The translations under genes and the position numbers were made by a program. Positions 44,115-52,776 of a DNA stretch of 64,000 nucleotides are shown here, piece by piece. Numbering within the stretch: position 1 is the stretch's first letter; every line of letters starts with the position of its first letter. The notes beneath the pieces were generated by a model. The model was not told the origin of the DNA and ran no database searches. It worked only from the letters and a program-made list of their open reading frames with translations. Origin of the DNA: Meishania litoralis (GTDB lineage Bacteria > Bacteroidota > Bacteroidia > Flavobacteriales > Flavobacteriaceae); NCBI RefSeq assembly GCF_042611095.1, contig NZ_JBHFPV010000001.1:1426001-1490000 (forward strand). The letters run 5' to 3'.

Positions 44115-45965
44115 ATGGGAGATCTAAAGGTCGAGAAATTAAAAGGAGGAGCAAAGAAAGCCAAATATATCACACACCTATTGAACGATATTGAAGCCTT
44201 GCAACTCATGCTCGAAGAAGGCCTGTTCGAAAAAAGCCCGATTCGGATCGGAGCGGAGCAGGAGTTTTGCCTGGTCGATGAAAACTGGGAACCATCAACC
44301 GGGGCTTTGAAGGTGCTGGAAGCCTTGAACGACCCCCATTTTACCACAGAATTGGCACTCTATAATCTTGAGGCCAATCTCGACCCGTTGGTATTGACTG
44401 GCGATTGTTTTTCTAAAATGCACCATACACTCAATGCCTTATTGTCAAAAGCCCGTAATGTGGCGCAGAAGCTGGGTCTTAAAATAGTGCTCACCGGTAT
44501 TTTGCCCACGATCGATACGACGCATTTGAACATGTCGTTCATGACACCAATGAAAAGGTATAGCATATTGGACGAAACGATACGCGAACTGCGAGGTGAC
44601 GACCTTGAGCTTCATATACGAGGTGCCGACGAAATCAACCTCCATCATGACTCCATTCTATTTGAGGGGTGCAACACCAGTTTTCAATTGCATCTTCAGA
44701 TTGACCCCGATGATTTCGCCAACAGCTATAATTGGGCCCAGGCGATTGCAGGCCCCATACTGTCAATCTGTGCGAATTCACCTTTATTGATGGGCCGGGA
44801 GCTATGGCAAGAGACCCGAATCGCCCTTTTTACCCAGAGCGTAGACACCCGTGCAAGTACCTTTTATCTTAACGAACGGGAAGCCCGTGTCAATTTTGGC
44901 CATGATTGGGCGCGCGGTTCGGCGGCGGACTATTTCAAGGACAATATCATTCGTTTCAGAAGCCTCTTGACAGCAGAATTCGAAACCGATAGTTTAAAGG
45001 AATTAAAAGCGGGGCATATTCCGAAATTAAAAGCCCTGGGCCTGCATAATGGAACGGTTTATAAATGGAACAGGGTCTGTTATGGAGTGACCGACAACAA
45101 ACCGCACATACGCATTGAAAATCGATATTTGCCGTCTGGTCCGACAACGGCCGATGAAATGGCCAATATGATGTTTTGGGTTGGCGTGATGCAGGGCAGG
45201 CCTAGGGAGTTTGACAATATTCACCTAAAATTTAATTTTAAGGATATCAAAAGCAATTTCTACCATGCTGCCAGGTATGGCAATGCGGCGCAGTTTTATT
45301 GGGATGGAAAATTGCTGTCGAGCAGCGCATTGTTGCTGGATCATTTTTTGCCCATGGCCTATCGGGGCTTGTACCGCATGAATGTTTCCCCTAAGGATGT
45401 GGAACACTATTTGGGAATTATCGAAAACAGGATTAAAGGAAGAAACGGGGCGCAATGGATGGTACAGAGTTATCGCCGGGTATTAAAAAAACACAAACCA
45501 CCGGAAGCCTTGAAAATTTTAAATGCTACAATGCATGAAAGGGAGCGGAGAGGATATAATGTTGATGCATGGGAATTGGCAAAAGGCAATGAACAAACCG
45601 TCCGAAATAAAGAAACTACAGTTGGCCAACGCATGAGTTCGAAAATAATCAGTGCACAGCAAAACGATAGTGCTGAACTGGTGTTAAAGATGATGCTTTG
45701 GAAAAATATTCACCATGTGCCCGTGATGGACATGCATTATAATCTTGTTGGACTCGTGACATGGACCGATGTCGGCGATTACTTGAACAATCCGAAAATG
45801 ATGCGCACCACCCTTGAAAAAATCATGAGAACTGATTTGATCACAACTTCTACAGATACTAGTGTAAAGGAGGCCGAAAAATTGATGGAACTGAATCAAA
45901 TTAATTGTCTTCCAGTGGTTCGAGACAAGAAACTAATGGGAATTATTACCTCAAATGACATTTAA
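44115..45965 (+). CDS. GCS2-family amidoligase fused to two CBS domains
   Basis: A 616-residue protein. Residues about 35-480 form a glutamate-cysteine ligase family 2 domain: RIGAEQEFCLVDENWEP carries the metal-binding glutamates, with LYNLEANLDPLVL, SFQLHLQIDP and IRIENRYLPSGPT further on. This domain joins an amino-acid carboxylate to an amine using ATP. Two CBS domains follow (about 501-557 and 568-616), which normally bind adenosine nucleotides and regulate activity. The substrate is unknown, and a simple glutathione role is unlikely because of the fusion. Its stop is directly followed by the ATG of an aspartoacylase-like gene. Confidence 0.85.
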   Translation: MGDLKVEKLKGGAKKAKYITHLLNDIEALQLMLEEGLFEKSPIRIGAEQEFCLVDENWEPSTGALKVLEALNDPHFTTELALYNLEANLDPLVLTGDCFSKMHHTLNALLSKARNVAQKLGLKIVLTGILPTIDTTHLNMSFMTPMKRYSILDETIRELRGDDLELHIRGADEINLHHDSILFEGCNTSFQLHLQIDPDDFANSYNWAQAIAGPILSICANSPLLMGRELWQETRIALFTQSVDTRASTFYLNEREARVNFGHDWARGSAADYFKDNIIRFRSLLTAEFETDSLKELKAGHIPKLKALGLHNGTVYKWNRVCYGVTDNKPHIRIENRYLPSGPTTADEMANMMFWVGVMQGRPREFDNIHLKFNFKDIKSNFYHAARYGNAAQFYWDGKLLSSSALLLDHFLPMAYRGLYRMNVSPKDVEHYLGIIENRIKGRNGAQWMVQSYRRVLKKHKPPEALKILNATMHERERRGYNVDAWELAKGNEQTVRNKETTVGQRMSSKIISAQQNDSAELVLKMMLWKNIHHVPVMDMHYNLVGLVTWTDVGDYLNNPKMMRTTLEKIMRTDLITTSTDTSVKEAEKLMELNQINCLPVVRDKKLMGIITSNDI

Positions 45966-47165
45966 ATGCCCGAAGAAACAATTACAGTACCTACAATAAT
46001 ACGGTCAAATCGGTTAATAGGGCATTTAAAAGGACAAGACAAGGGCCCCACGATTTTCTTCTTCGGAGGAATACATGGTAATGAAAAGGCGGGGGTTGTC
46101 GCCATTGAAAAAGTTTTTGAACAACTGCAATCAATGACCGAAACTCTTTCGGGATCGGTTATCGGAATTCAAGGCAACACCCCGGCATTGTTTCAGAACA
46201 AACGTTTTTTGGATACTGATCTTAATCGTCTCTGGACGACGAAGAATATCGATCGCATCAAATCGAAGCAAGAATCCGAACTTGGCATTGAAGAAAAAGA
46301 GCTGTTGGGCATTCACGATTTGATTATCTCTTTATTGAATGCCCAGTCGCCTCCTTTCTACTTTATCGACCTACATACGACATCGAGTAAGACCCTGCCT
46401 TTTGTAACCATAAACGATGCCTTGATCAACAGAAATTTTGCCAAGCTTTTTCCAGTTCCTATTATTTTGGGGATCGAAGAATTTCTAGAAGGCCCGCTCT
46501 TGAGCTACATGAACGAAAAGGGGTATGTGTCCTTAGGGTTCGAATCGGGCCAACATGAGGTAATAAGTGCAGTGGACAATGCCGTTGCATTTATTTGGCT
46601 CACATTGGTCAATACCGGGGCACTGCCCAAGAACGAGATACCTTTTTTCAAGCCCCATTTCGAGCAACTTGAAAATGCGGCAAAGGGCAACAGCACTTTT
46701 TATGAGGTCGAACAACGATTTGCCCTGTCCAAAAACGATGAATTCATAATGTATCCGGGATTTGAGAGTTTTCAGAAAGTGAAAAAAGGCACCATACTCG
46801 GAGTTAATAATGATATAAAGGTCGAAACGCCGAAATCGTCGCAGTTGTTCATGCCTTTGTACCAAAAGCAGGGCGCGGAAGCATTTTTTTTAATCCGGGA
46901 AATACCCAAATGGATTCTCAAAATTTCCGAAGTGCTGAGAAAAATAAAAGCAGATAATCTTCTTGTTGCATTGCCCGGCATTAAATGGAACGATTCCGGC
47001 CGAGGAAGTCTGAAGGTCAACCTCAAGATAGCCCGGTTTTATGCGAAATCATTGTTTCACCTCTTGGGTTACCGTAACCGCACCATCGATTCGACCCATA
47101 TCATAATCCAAAATAGGGAACGCAATGCCAGAAACGATATGTATCGCAATGAGCCTTGGTTTTGA
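45966..47165 (+). CDS. Succinylglutamate desuccinylase/aspartoacylase family metallohydrolase
   Basis: A 399-residue M14-like hydrolase. Zn ligands are His37 and Glu40 in GGIHGNE and His137 in IDLHTTS; DLNRLW (86-91) supplies the substrate-binding Asn-Arg. Family members cut the amide bond of N-acyl amino acids such as N-succinylglutamate or N-acetylaspartate. The C-terminal third (from about 280) is longer than in AstE. The gene starts on the base after the stop of the GCS2-CBS gene, so both are made together: one forms an amide, the other may hydrolyse one. The metabolite is not identified. Confidence 0.87.
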   Translation: MPEETITVPTIIRSNRLIGHLKGQDKGPTIFFFGGIHGNEKAGVVAIEKVFEQLQSMTETLSGSVIGIQGNTPALFQNKRFLDTDLNRLWTTKNIDRIKSKQESELGIEEKELLGIHDLIISLLNAQSPPFYFIDLHTTSSKTLPFVTINDALINRNFAKLFPVPIILGIEEFLEGPLLSYMNEKGYVSLGFESGQHEVISAVDNAVAFIWLTLVNTGALPKNEIPFFKPHFEQLENAAKGNSTFYEVEQRFALSKNDEFIMYPGFESFQKVKKGTILGVNNDIKVETPKSSQLFMPLYQKQGAEAFFLIREIPKWILKISEVLRKIKADNLLVALPGIKWNDSGRGSLKVNLKIARFYAKSLFHLLGYRNRTIDSTHIIIQNRERNARNDMYRNEPWF

Positions 47166-47187
47166 TGACCTCGATTAAACCCGATTA

Positions 47188-49065
47188 TCAATCTTTTGGA
47201 AGCGTTTGGGCCTGCCAAATATTGTTCTCTTTGTCAATATCGGCCATTAACTGCGACGGATCGATTATAACGGCTTTGATATCTTCCAGAGGCCTATCTA
47301 CTGTAAAATTATAGTTATTTGAGGCCCATGACCAGTCCTCTAGAACCGTTCGCTTCAATTGCGGATAAGGGTTTTCCTTTTCGCCACGCATCATTCGCAA
47401 AGGCGCATAGAAAGTCTCTTGGGTACCGTCATTGTATACCACAAGAATATCAATTGGCATGGGCATAAGACCGATACGTTCCATTGCAATTTTTGTCTTG
47501 TTGCCATCTGCCGCAACTTCTTTAATGCCATAATCGATCGTATTCGTGGTCTGTGTCCAATCGGTCAAGTACCAATCAAGTTCGATTCCCGAAATTTTTT
47601 CGGCGGTACGCTTGATATCGTTGGGCACAGGATGTTTGAATTTAAAATCGGCATAATATTTTCGCAGTGTCTCCATTAACTTGTCCTGACCAATGACGTA
47701 ACCCAACTGAGCGAGGAATACGGCTCCTTTGCTGTAAGCCGAAATACCGTAGGCCATATTGTTCACATAGCGATCGGCATGGGCGGCTTGAGGCATTTCC
47801 TGCCCTGATTTGACCAAATGGTAATATCCGTTGTAGGAATTCTCAAAGGGATTTTCCTTGTTCTGTTCCCTTATTTCATTACTACATAGTGCCGAAATGA
47901 ACGAGGTAAAGCCCTCGTCCATCCATTCGTGTTTGGTTTCATTGGTGGCGAGCACATGCTGAAACCATGAGTGCGCCAATTCGTGAATCATAGTGCCGAT
48001 GACACTGCCAGGTTTATCGCCACCGGTAATCAAGGTCGCCATCGCGTATTCCATACCTCCGTCACCTCCTTGAATCACGGAATATTGCTCGTAAGGATAT
48101 TCGCCGATATTTCTGTTAAAAAATTGCATGGCCTTTTCGGTCAACGGTTGTACCGCTTTCCATGTGTCCTCATATTTTTTGTCGTTCTTGTACAAGAAAT
48201 GAAGTGTGGGGCCATTTTCCATTTGCAGGGTGTCGTGAACATATTCTGGATCTGCAGCCCACACAAAATCATGTACCATTGGGGCCTTAAAATGCCAGGT
48301 CAAGGTTTTACCTTTTGGCCTATCGACCTTTGTGCCGGAAGCTTCATAACCATAACCTATTTGCTGGGGGTTCTGTAAATAACCCGTACCCCCGACGATA
48401 TAATCTTTGTCAATCGTCAGTTTTACATCAAAATTGCCCCATACACCATGAAATTCCCTGGCAATATAGGGGCCGGCGTGCCAGCCCTCAAAATCATATT
48501 CGGCCAACTTTGGGTACCACTGGCTCATTGACAATGCAACACCATCTTTATTGTTTCGTCCCGATCTTCGTATTTGAACGGGCACCTGTCCTTCGAACTG
48601 CATGTCAAAGGTTGTTTTCCCACCAGACGGAATAGGTTTTGCTAGCTCTACGACCAAAACAGTACCTTCTTCGGTGAAATCGACCGGACTCCCATCTTGG
48701 GTCAAGGCCGTAACATGTAAATAGCCTATTTCGCTTTCGGTAAGCGACGCAATCCTACTTTTTTTGTCTTCGGTAACCATTCGACCGTCGGGATCTGCGA
48801 TGCTCTGTAAACGCATATCCATTTCACTACCGGGTTGAAAGGCATTGAAATACAAGTGATAATACACCCGGCTCAATTCATCGGGTGAGTTGTTGGTGTA
48901 GACCAATTTTTGTGAACCGTTGTATCGATAATTCTCGACGTTCATGTTCACTGCCATCGTATAATCGACGTGTTGTTGCCAATATGAAGTATTTTGGGCA
49001 TTCAAGAATGATGAAAACCCTAAAAATAAAAGTGCTCCAATTAAGGAAGCCGTATTCATTCGCAT
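47188..49065 (-). CDS. M1 family aminopeptidase, secreted
   Basis: A 625-residue metallopeptidase with a signal peptide (MRMNTASLIGALLFLGFSSF, then LNAQ). The N-terminal beta domain (about 30-265) is followed by the thermolysin-like catalytic domain: GDGGMEYAMATL (334-345) corresponds to the GxMEN motif, HELAHSWFQH (361-370) holds two Zn histidines, and Glu384 in WMDEGFTSF is the third ligand. The C-terminus continues with a beta domain. It releases N-terminal residues from peptides in the periplasm or outside. It is the last gene of a four-gene operon, three bases after the subtilisin gene. Confidence 0.93.
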   Translation of the reverse strand: MRMNTASLIGALLFLGFSSFLNAQNTSYWQQHVDYTMAVNMNVENYRYNGSQKLVYTNNSPDELSRVYYHLYFNAFQPGSEMDMRLQSIADPDGRMVTEDKKSRIASLTESEIGYLHVTALTQDGSPVDFTEEGTVLVVELAKPIPSGGKTTFDMQFEGQVPVQIRRSGRNNKDGVALSMSQWYPKLAEYDFEGWHAGPYIAREFHGVWGNFDVKLTIDKDYIVGGTGYLQNPQQIGYGYEASGTKVDRPKGKTLTWHFKAPMVHDFVWAADPEYVHDTLQMENGPTLHFLYKNDKKYEDTWKAVQPLTEKAMQFFNRNIGEYPYEQYSVIQGGDGGMEYAMATLITGGDKPGSVIGTMIHELAHSWFQHVLATNETKHEWMDEGFTSFISALCSNEIREQNKENPFENSYNGYYHLVKSGQEMPQAAHADRYVNNMAYGISAYSKGAVFLAQLGYVIGQDKLMETLRKYYADFKFKHPVPNDIKRTAEKISGIELDWYLTDWTQTTNTIDYGIKEVAADGNKTKIAMERIGLMPMPIDILVVYNDGTQETFYAPLRMMRGEKENPYPQLKRTVLEDWSWASNNYNFTVDRPLEDIKAVIIDPSQLMADIDKENNIWQAQTLPKD

Positions 49066-49068
49066 AAA

Positions 49069-50700
49069 CTATATTTTTAATTTTCCACTGTTTACCTGGC
49101 TTGCCATAATCAAGGCATTATAGGCATTGACTATTTTTCCCGAAGTCGAAATCTCGTTTAACTGGCCCACTTTTGAAGCATCACCACCGAGAATCACCTT
49201 GGCCTTTGGGGCAAGTCCCGATTCCATAATAATGTGTTTTACCTGGGATGCAGTAAGTTTCGGATATTGTGATCGTATCAAGGCTGCAACGCCGGCGACG
49301 GCAGGGGCAGCCATAGATGTTCCCGGAGAGTACCCATATTCATTATTTGGATAGGTAGAATAAATATCGGTACCGGGGGCAAAGACATCGACATTTACTT
49401 TTCCGTAGTTCGAATACGAGGCTACCATTTCGGACCCGTATTTTGGATCTAAAGCACCAACGGTTATAACATTGTCCGCAATTTCCGCACCATTGTTGAC
49501 TTGATCATTTGGAAAATTCGGATTGGCGGGATCATCAAGATTGGCGCCATCATTTCCTGCGGCGTGAACGAAAAGCACATCATTATCAGCCGCATATTTA
49601 ATGGCATCATAGACCCATTGCGCGTTTGGTGAGAACGATTTGCCAAAACTGCCATTGATTATTTTGGCCCCATTATCAACAGCATAGCGGATACCCAATG
49701 CAATATCCTTGTCATATTCATCTCCGTTCGGTACTGCCCTGATGCTCATAATAGCCACATTGTTGGCTACCCCGTTCGCTCCTTTGCCATTGTTGCGCTC
49801 GGCAGCGATGATTCCGGCGACATGAGTTCCATGGCTTTCGTCATCTACCCTGTTTTTGGGGTTTCCGTTACCATATGCACGACTATTGATATCATATGGA
49901 TCGTCTCCGACGACCTTTCTTCCGTCGAAATCAACATTGTAATTATAATTGGCCTGGTCAGAGAAATACTTGATTCCCTCGCCCAGTTCTTCGATTACTT
50001 CGGGTATGGTATCCTTAAAGGTGTACATCTGCATTAAAACGGCCACATGCTGTTGCATGGCCTCATCTTTGGGCTTGATGCCCGACACGTCTTTTTTGGT
50101 ATAGTCACTTTTGCCCAAATGCTTTTTTACGGCTGCATCGGCATTTTTCACCGCTTTTAATATTTGTTCGTACTGCTGCTTGTTCTGCACGGCCTTGGTA
50201 TATCCTTCATCGACTTTTGCCTTTGCTTTTGCCTGTAACGCGGCATCGCCAAGTTTTAGTTTTACGATGCGCGCAGCCTCCAACTGCTCATTGTACGATT
50301 CGCCCAAAAAATTATACCCATGAATATCATCGATATACCCGTTGTTGTCGTCGTCTTTTCCATTGCCTGGGCGTTCTCCTTTATTGGTCCATAATACGCC
50401 GTCAAGATCTTCATGGTCGAGATCGATACCCGAGTCCAATACGGCCACGATTACTTGCTGTCCTTTTTTAGAGCCGATGATTTCCTTATAGGCCTTATCT
50501 ACGCTCATGCCCGGTATGGTGTCACTGATCAAATCTAGGTGGCCCCAGTTTTTCTTTTCAGCATCTGTAAGGTCAGAGATCTTAAGGGGGGTATTATCTA
50601 TGTTTTCGACAGGGGTCGTCACCAAGGTCGTTGCGCCGCAGCCCATTAAAAAAAGGGTCGCTGAAAACCCGGCAAGCAATTTGGTCAATTGAATCTTCAT
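49069..50700 (-). CDS. S8 family subtilisin-like peptidase, lipoprotein
   Basis: A 543-residue protease. The signal peptide ends in LFLMGC (Cys21), marking it as a lipoprotein. The catalytic triad is Asp89 (VAVLDSGIDL), His290 (DESHGTHVAG) and Ser462 (SPGTSMAAP), with the oxyanion Asn383 in AAGND. A helical, lysine-rich insertion of about 150 residues (130-270) lies between Asp and His; this is characteristic of a Bacteroidota subgroup. It degrades proteins at the cell envelope. It is the third gene of an operon with an SMP-30 lipoprotein upstream (15-base gap) and an M1 aminopeptidase downstream. Confidence 0.94.
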   Translation of the reverse strand: MKIQLTKLLAGFSATLFLMGCGATTLVTTPVENIDNTPLKISDLTDAEKKNWGHLDLISDTIPGMSVDKAYKEIIGSKKGQQVIVAVLDSGIDLDHEDLDGVLWTNKGERPGNGKDDDNNGYIDDIHGYNFLGESYNEQLEAARIVKLKLGDAALQAKAKAKVDEGYTKAVQNKQQYEQILKAVKNADAAVKKHLGKSDYTKKDVSGIKPKDEAMQQHVAVLMQMYTFKDTIPEVIEELGEGIKYFSDQANYNYNVDFDGRKVVGDDPYDINSRAYGNGNPKNRVDDESHGTHVAGIIAAERNNGKGANGVANNVAIMSIRAVPNGDEYDKDIALGIRYAVDNGAKIINGSFGKSFSPNAQWVYDAIKYAADNDVLFVHAAGNDGANLDDPANPNFPNDQVNNGAEIADNVITVGALDPKYGSEMVASYSNYGKVNVDVFAPGTDIYSTYPNNEYGYSPGTSMAAPAVAGVAALIRSQYPKLTASQVKHIIMESGLAPKAKVILGGDASKVGQLNEISTSGKIVNAYNALIMASQVNSGKLKI

Positions 50701-50715
50701 TAATATGGATTTTAG

Positions 50716-51621
50716 TTAGTGAACTTGATTAAAATAGTTTCCAGGATACGGGGCCATGAAAGACTCGAAACAGCCACGATCCGCCATGGTCACAAAGCAG
50801 GTTTTTCCATTTTGGCCTCCAAAGGTAATATTTGACGGCTTTTTTCCTTTTAATTTAACCTCTTTTATGATTTTCCCTTCGGGAGATACAATGGCGATTT
50901 CACCTTTGTCATAACGGGTAATGTACAGGTTGCCCTTCATATCGCAGCGCATACCGTCCATACCGAAATCTTCGAAGGCCATGAACAGGGCCTTTTTCGA
51001 AATACTTCCGTCCGAGGCTATGTCATAACGCCAGACGTTTCGCTGCACGGATTCGTTGACATAGAGCTTTTTTCCATCCGGACTAACCTCGATACCGTTG
51101 GTGGTTCCCATGTTTTCTTCCAATAGGATGATTTTCTTGTTCTTATCGACCATCCAAATGCGCCCCGTGCTCTCGGCCCAATTAGGGTCGCTGAGGTAAA
51201 TGGTTCCGTCAGGGGCTATTGCAAGGTCGTTGGGCTGGCTCATTTCCGGGTTATGGGCATGCACCTTCGGTTCTTTGCCGCCTTTTTCAACACGATAGAC
51301 ATTATGGCCGACATAATCGGCAATGAACATGTTTCCGTTTTGATCGAAACGAATCCCGTTACCGACACTTTTTCCGGGGAGCTCTAGAAAGATCTTGCCC
51401 TTTCCTTCACCATCGACGATTCCAATGGTGCCTTCCTTTTCAAAATTTACCGCATATAGATTGCCGTCTTTATCTACCGCAGGGCCCTCAATACCTTTGG
51501 TAAAGCCAAATTCAGGGGTAAAGTCGGTGCTCGAAATATATTGGGCCTTACAGGACCATAGCAGAACAGAAAAAACAATACCTAAGGGTAGGTTCAATGT
51601 GTTTTTAAGAAAATATTTCAT
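50716..51621 (-). CDS. SMP-30/gluconolactonase-like lipoprotein
   Basis: About 301 residues from the ATG at 51621 (MKYFLKNTLNLPLGIVFSVL), chosen because it leads to a lipoprotein site LLWSCKAQ. The propeller has GIEGPAVDKDGNLY, GNGIRFDQNGNMFIADY, PNDLAIAPDGTIYLSDP and GMDGMRCDMKGNLYITRY, with the metal-site Glu, Asn and Asp of the family. It should open lactones in the envelope. Its first 17 bases overlap the end of the upstream beta-lactamase-fold gene; the subtilisin gene follows after 15 bases. Confidence 0.9.
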   Translation of the reverse strand: MKYFLKNTLNLPLGIVFSVLLWSCKAQYISSTDFTPEFGFTKGIEGPAVDKDGNLYAVNFEKEGTIGIVDGEGKGKIFLELPGKSVGNGIRFDQNGNMFIADYVGHNVYRVEKGGKEPKVHAHNPEMSQPNDLAIAPDGTIYLSDPNWAESTGRIWMVDKNKKIILLEENMGTTNGIEVSPDGKKLYVNESVQRNVWRYDIASDGSISKKALFMAFEDFGMDGMRCDMKGNLYITRYDKGEIAIVSPEGKIIKEVKLKGKKPSNITFGGQNGKTCFVTMADRGCFESFMAPYPGNYFNQVH

Positions 51622-52465
51622 CGAAGTTATGTGTGTTTTTAAGACGCACACCTTTGGCGGTGTGCTGTAATGTGCAGAGTTCGTTATGGGCATCATGTTC
51701 AAAAAGCAAATAAAATTCATTTTGAACCGCAGTATTCAAAAATAGTTCTTTTTCGGCAAGTGTAAGCAAGGGCCGTGTATCATAACCCATGACATAGGGT
51801 AATGGAATATGTCCGACGGTGGGGATCAGGTCGGCCATAAAGACAAGGGTCTTGCCTTTGTACCGAATATGTGGGATCATCTGTTTTTCACTATGGCCGT
51901 CGACAAAAAGAATATCAAACCCCAATTCCGATTTTTCAAGAAAGCTGGTGTCTCCTCTTTGTATAAATCTTAATTGTCCGCTTTCTTGCATGGGGAGCAG
52001 ATTCTCTTTTAAAAAGGAGGCTTTTTCACGGGCATTGGGATGGGTCGCCCACTGCCAATGATTTTCGTTTGTCCAGAATGCTGCATTTTTGAAAGCGGGT
52101 TCATAGCCTGTTCGATCTTTGTTCCATTGAATGCTGCCGCCACAGTGGTCGAAATGTAAATGGGTCATGAAAACATCGGTAATGTCGTCACGGTGAAAAC
52201 CCAATTTGGCCAAAGAACCGTCCAGTGTATGGTCGCCCCATCGGTAGTAATAACCAAAAAACTTGTCCGATTGCTTGTTGCCCAACCCGCTGTCAATAAG
52301 TATCAGGCGATTTCCATCTTCCAATAACAGGCACCTGGCCGCAATATCGATAAGGTTGTTCACATCGGCCGGATTTGTTCGTTGCCAAATGACCTTGGGC
52401 ACGACACCGAACATGGCGCCGCCGTCCAATTTAAAGTTTCCGGTCTCTATGGGATAAATTCGCAT
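51605..52465 (-). CDS. MBL-fold metallohydrolase
   Basis: A 286-residue metallo-beta-lactamase-fold enzyme. It has the THLHFDHCGG zinc motif (HxHxDH), LLEDGNRLILIDSGLG before it, the later DGHSEKQM histidine and FMADLIPT metal-bridging aspartate, and a closing EHDAH. No signal peptide is seen. The sequence is closest to the AHL-lactonase/N-acyl hydrolase type of MBL proteins, but the substrate cannot be told. It is the first gene of an operon with an SMP-30 lipoprotein, a subtilisin and an M1 aminopeptidase; a 17-base overlap couples it to the next gene. Confidence 0.9.
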   Translation of the reverse strand: MRIYPIETGNFKLDGGAMFGVVPKVIWQRTNPADVNNLIDIAARCLLLEDGNRLILIDSGLGNKQSDKFFGYYYRWGDHTLDGSLAKLGFHRDDITDVFMTHLHFDHCGGSIQWNKDRTGYEPAFKNAAFWTNENHWQWATHPNAREKASFLKENLLPMQESGQLRFIQRGDTSFLEKSELGFDILFVDGHSEKQMIPHIRYKGKTLVFMADLIPTVGHIPLPYVMGYDTRPLLTLAEKELFLNTAVQNEFYLLFEHDAHNELCTLQHTAKGVRLKNTHNFDEIFS

Positions 52466-52776
52466 TGATCAGGGCAATAAGGCTGCAAATTAAATAAAAT
52501 AGTAGGCAGTTATGATATAAGCATCAAATTATTGGGCTTCTATAATTTGAACACCGTGCAATACTATTTTGTTTACCCAAGTGTCGGCAAAATGGTTATT
52601 AGTGCCAAAAGACAGGCCAATTTTGGCCGATTTGGAAAAGTTGGAACGGGTTTCACTATTAAAAATCAGGGATGTGGGATCAATAGGGGACAATATTTGG
52701 CATAATCTCACAAGGGAATGAATTAAAATGTGATTTTTCATTCTATGTGTTTACCTTGCACATTAAAATTAAGAGT
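52466..52776. other. Intergenic region between divergent MBL operon and antiporter gene
   Basis: A 311-base gap. Short open frames exist on both strands but none has a start, composition or motif that supports a gene. A near match to the Bacteroidota -7 element for the leftward operon (TTAATTTG on the minus strand, one change from TAnnTTTG) lies about 20-30 bases before 52465. Nothing else stands out. Confidence 0.4.

Noticed and set aside
52529..52741. 70-codon minus-strand frame in the MBL/antiporter gap
   Set aside because: No recognisable features, ordinary composition for noncoding AT-rich DNA, and no promoter or partner.
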